From contig JAQVWB010000135.1 of assembly GCA_028698695.1 (NCBI GenBank), positions 1 through 5,682 of the forward strand: 5,682 bases of DNA, written 5' to 3'. The number at the start of each line of letters is the position of its first letter. Position 1 is the first letter of the stretch. The position numbers were made by a program, and so were the translations under genes. This stretch comes from Syntrophomonadaceae bacterium. Lineage in GTDB: Bacteria; Bacillota; Syntrophomonadia; Syntrophomonadales; Syntrophomonadaceae. This document shows positions 5,150-5,682 of this stretch, in pieces. The notes beneath the pieces were generated by a model. It was not told the DNA's origin. It did not search any database and worked only from the letters and a program-made list of their open reading frames with translations.

Positions 5150-5186
5150 AAAAAACGAGTCAGAATTAATCTCTGACTCGTTTTTT
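5150..5186. terminator. Bidirectional intrinsic terminator
   Basis: CGAGTCAGA (5156-5164) and TCTGACTCG (5172-5180) pair perfectly across the 7-base loop ATTAATC. Flanking A6 (5150-5155) and T6 (5181-5186) extend the stem to 15 bp and give a T-tract in either direction. It sits 7 bp past the crotonase stop and 28 bp past the stop of the converging gene, so it serves both. Confidence 0.92.
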
Positions 5187-5214
5187 AAACTTCTAACCGG
5201 ATTGGGACCGGCTA

Positions 5215-5682
5215 TCATTTTTCGGTAGCATTTCGTAATGCATACTGGTAAACATCCTCATCAATATAGCCTTTATCACGGAGAAACTTTATGGTATGAG
5301 TATGGTAAGCCCCCAAGGGATACCAATAACCCTTCCCATCCCGATACTTATTATTAACTGGCAACTGAAGCCTTTCAACTGATATCGCCATAGAGGCAAT
5401 AAACTTCCCGGGTGAATTAAGCATTTGCTCATCAGTCATATCCCGGTAATCCCACTTCAAAGCGGTCAGTAATTCCTCGCTGTCCTGGGTACGGATTACA
5501 ATAGGCTGATTATACTTTCGGGTTGCTTTGGCAGGAACAGAATACTCACTTTCATTTTCAAGTATGGTTCCATCTGAAACCAAGCTATCAAGTTCTATGC
5601 GATAAATATGCTCGGCAGGCAAATCCAATTTGGCAATTAATTTCTGTCGTTCTTCATCACAACCGGCTATCGAAGCCATCTG
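5215..5682 (-). CDS. Unidentified protein, probably partial (5' end at window edge)
   Basis: I do not recognise this family. The frame is open to the right edge; an ATG at 5677-5679 would give 154 residues, but only three bases precede it in the window, so neither a ribosome site nor an upstream extension can be judged. The product is soluble, charged and without membrane segments or cysteine clusters. Visible stretches, numbered from that Met, are DEERQKLIAKLDLP (8-21), a central NQPIVIRTQDSEELLTALKW (57-76), and an aromatic tail GYWYPLGAYHTHTIKFLRDKGYID (117-140) with a His-x-His (126-128). It ends TEK with TGA and shares the bidirectional terminator. Codon use and composition look like its neighbours. 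No function is proposed. Confidence 0.7.
   Translation of the reverse strand, partial: QMASIAGCDEERQKLIAKLDLPAEHIYRIELDSLVSDGTILENESEYSVPAKATRKYNQPIVIRTQDSEELLTALKWDYRDMTDEQMLNSPGKFIASMAISVERLQLPVNNKYRDGKGYWYPLGAYHTHTIKFLRDKGYIDEDVYQYALRNATEK

Noticed and set aside
1..5682. CRISPR array, tRNA, rRNA or transposase gene
   Set aside because: No regularly spaced repeats, cloverleaf or ribosomal RNA sequence, and no transposase-like reading frame were seen on either strand.

Overview
The window looks like chromosomal DNA of a moderately AT-rich, low-GC Gram-positive bacterium (Firmicutes). The support is strong AAGGAGG-type Shine-Dalgarno sites, sigma-A-like promoters, classic stem plus T-tract terminators, and a pyruvate kinase carrying the extra C-terminal PEP-utiliser domain typical of Bacillus/Clostridia-type enzymes. 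The mix of an NAD-type 3-hydroxyacyl-CoA dehydrogenase, two crotonases and a Mop-type molybdate/tungstate-binding protein would suit an anaerobe that makes or degrades butyrate, for example a Syntrophomonas-like syntroph. That assignment is inference from gene content; nothing here proves it.

Layout. Positions 2-787 (+) hold the 3' part of pyruvate kinase, cut by the left edge. Positions 788-1273 are a gene-free convergent spacer with short repeats and a perfect 10-bp palindrome of REP/MITE type. Positions 1274-2963 (-) are a two-gene unit, 3-hydroxyacyl-CoA dehydrogenase followed by an enoyl-CoA hydratase, expressed from a long palindrome-rich leader (about 2964-3130). Positions 3163-3410 hold hairpins but no convincing gene. 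Positions 3418-3846 (-) encode a small membrane-anchored protein with a peptidoglycan-binding-like tail; it has its own promoter, and its stop codon lies inside its terminator hairpin. Positions 3963-4187 (-) encode a stand-alone Mop/TOBE protein. Positions 4363-5142 (+), divergent from mop, encode a second crotonase with an active site unlike the first. It ends in a perfect 15-bp bidirectional terminator shared with a convergent unidentified gene (5215 to the right edge, -).

How the genes fit together. The hydratase and dehydrogenase catalyse consecutive steps of short-chain beta-oxidation or its reverse (crotonyl-CoA, 3-hydroxybutyryl-CoA, acetoacetyl-CoA). Thiolase, acyl-CoA dehydrogenase and Etf are not in the window, so they must be encoded elsewhere. 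The second crotonase carries an Asp at the position of the catalytic Asp of dienoyl-CoA isomerases, so it may handle unsaturated or otherwise non-standard acyl-CoAs. Mop would serve Mo/W enzymes such as formate dehydrogenases, but that link is only contextual. I see no obvious new multi-gene system. The most useful leads are the His-to-Asp change in the pyruvate kinase extra domain, the mixed active site of the second crotonase, and the structured leader of the dehydrogenase/hydratase unit.
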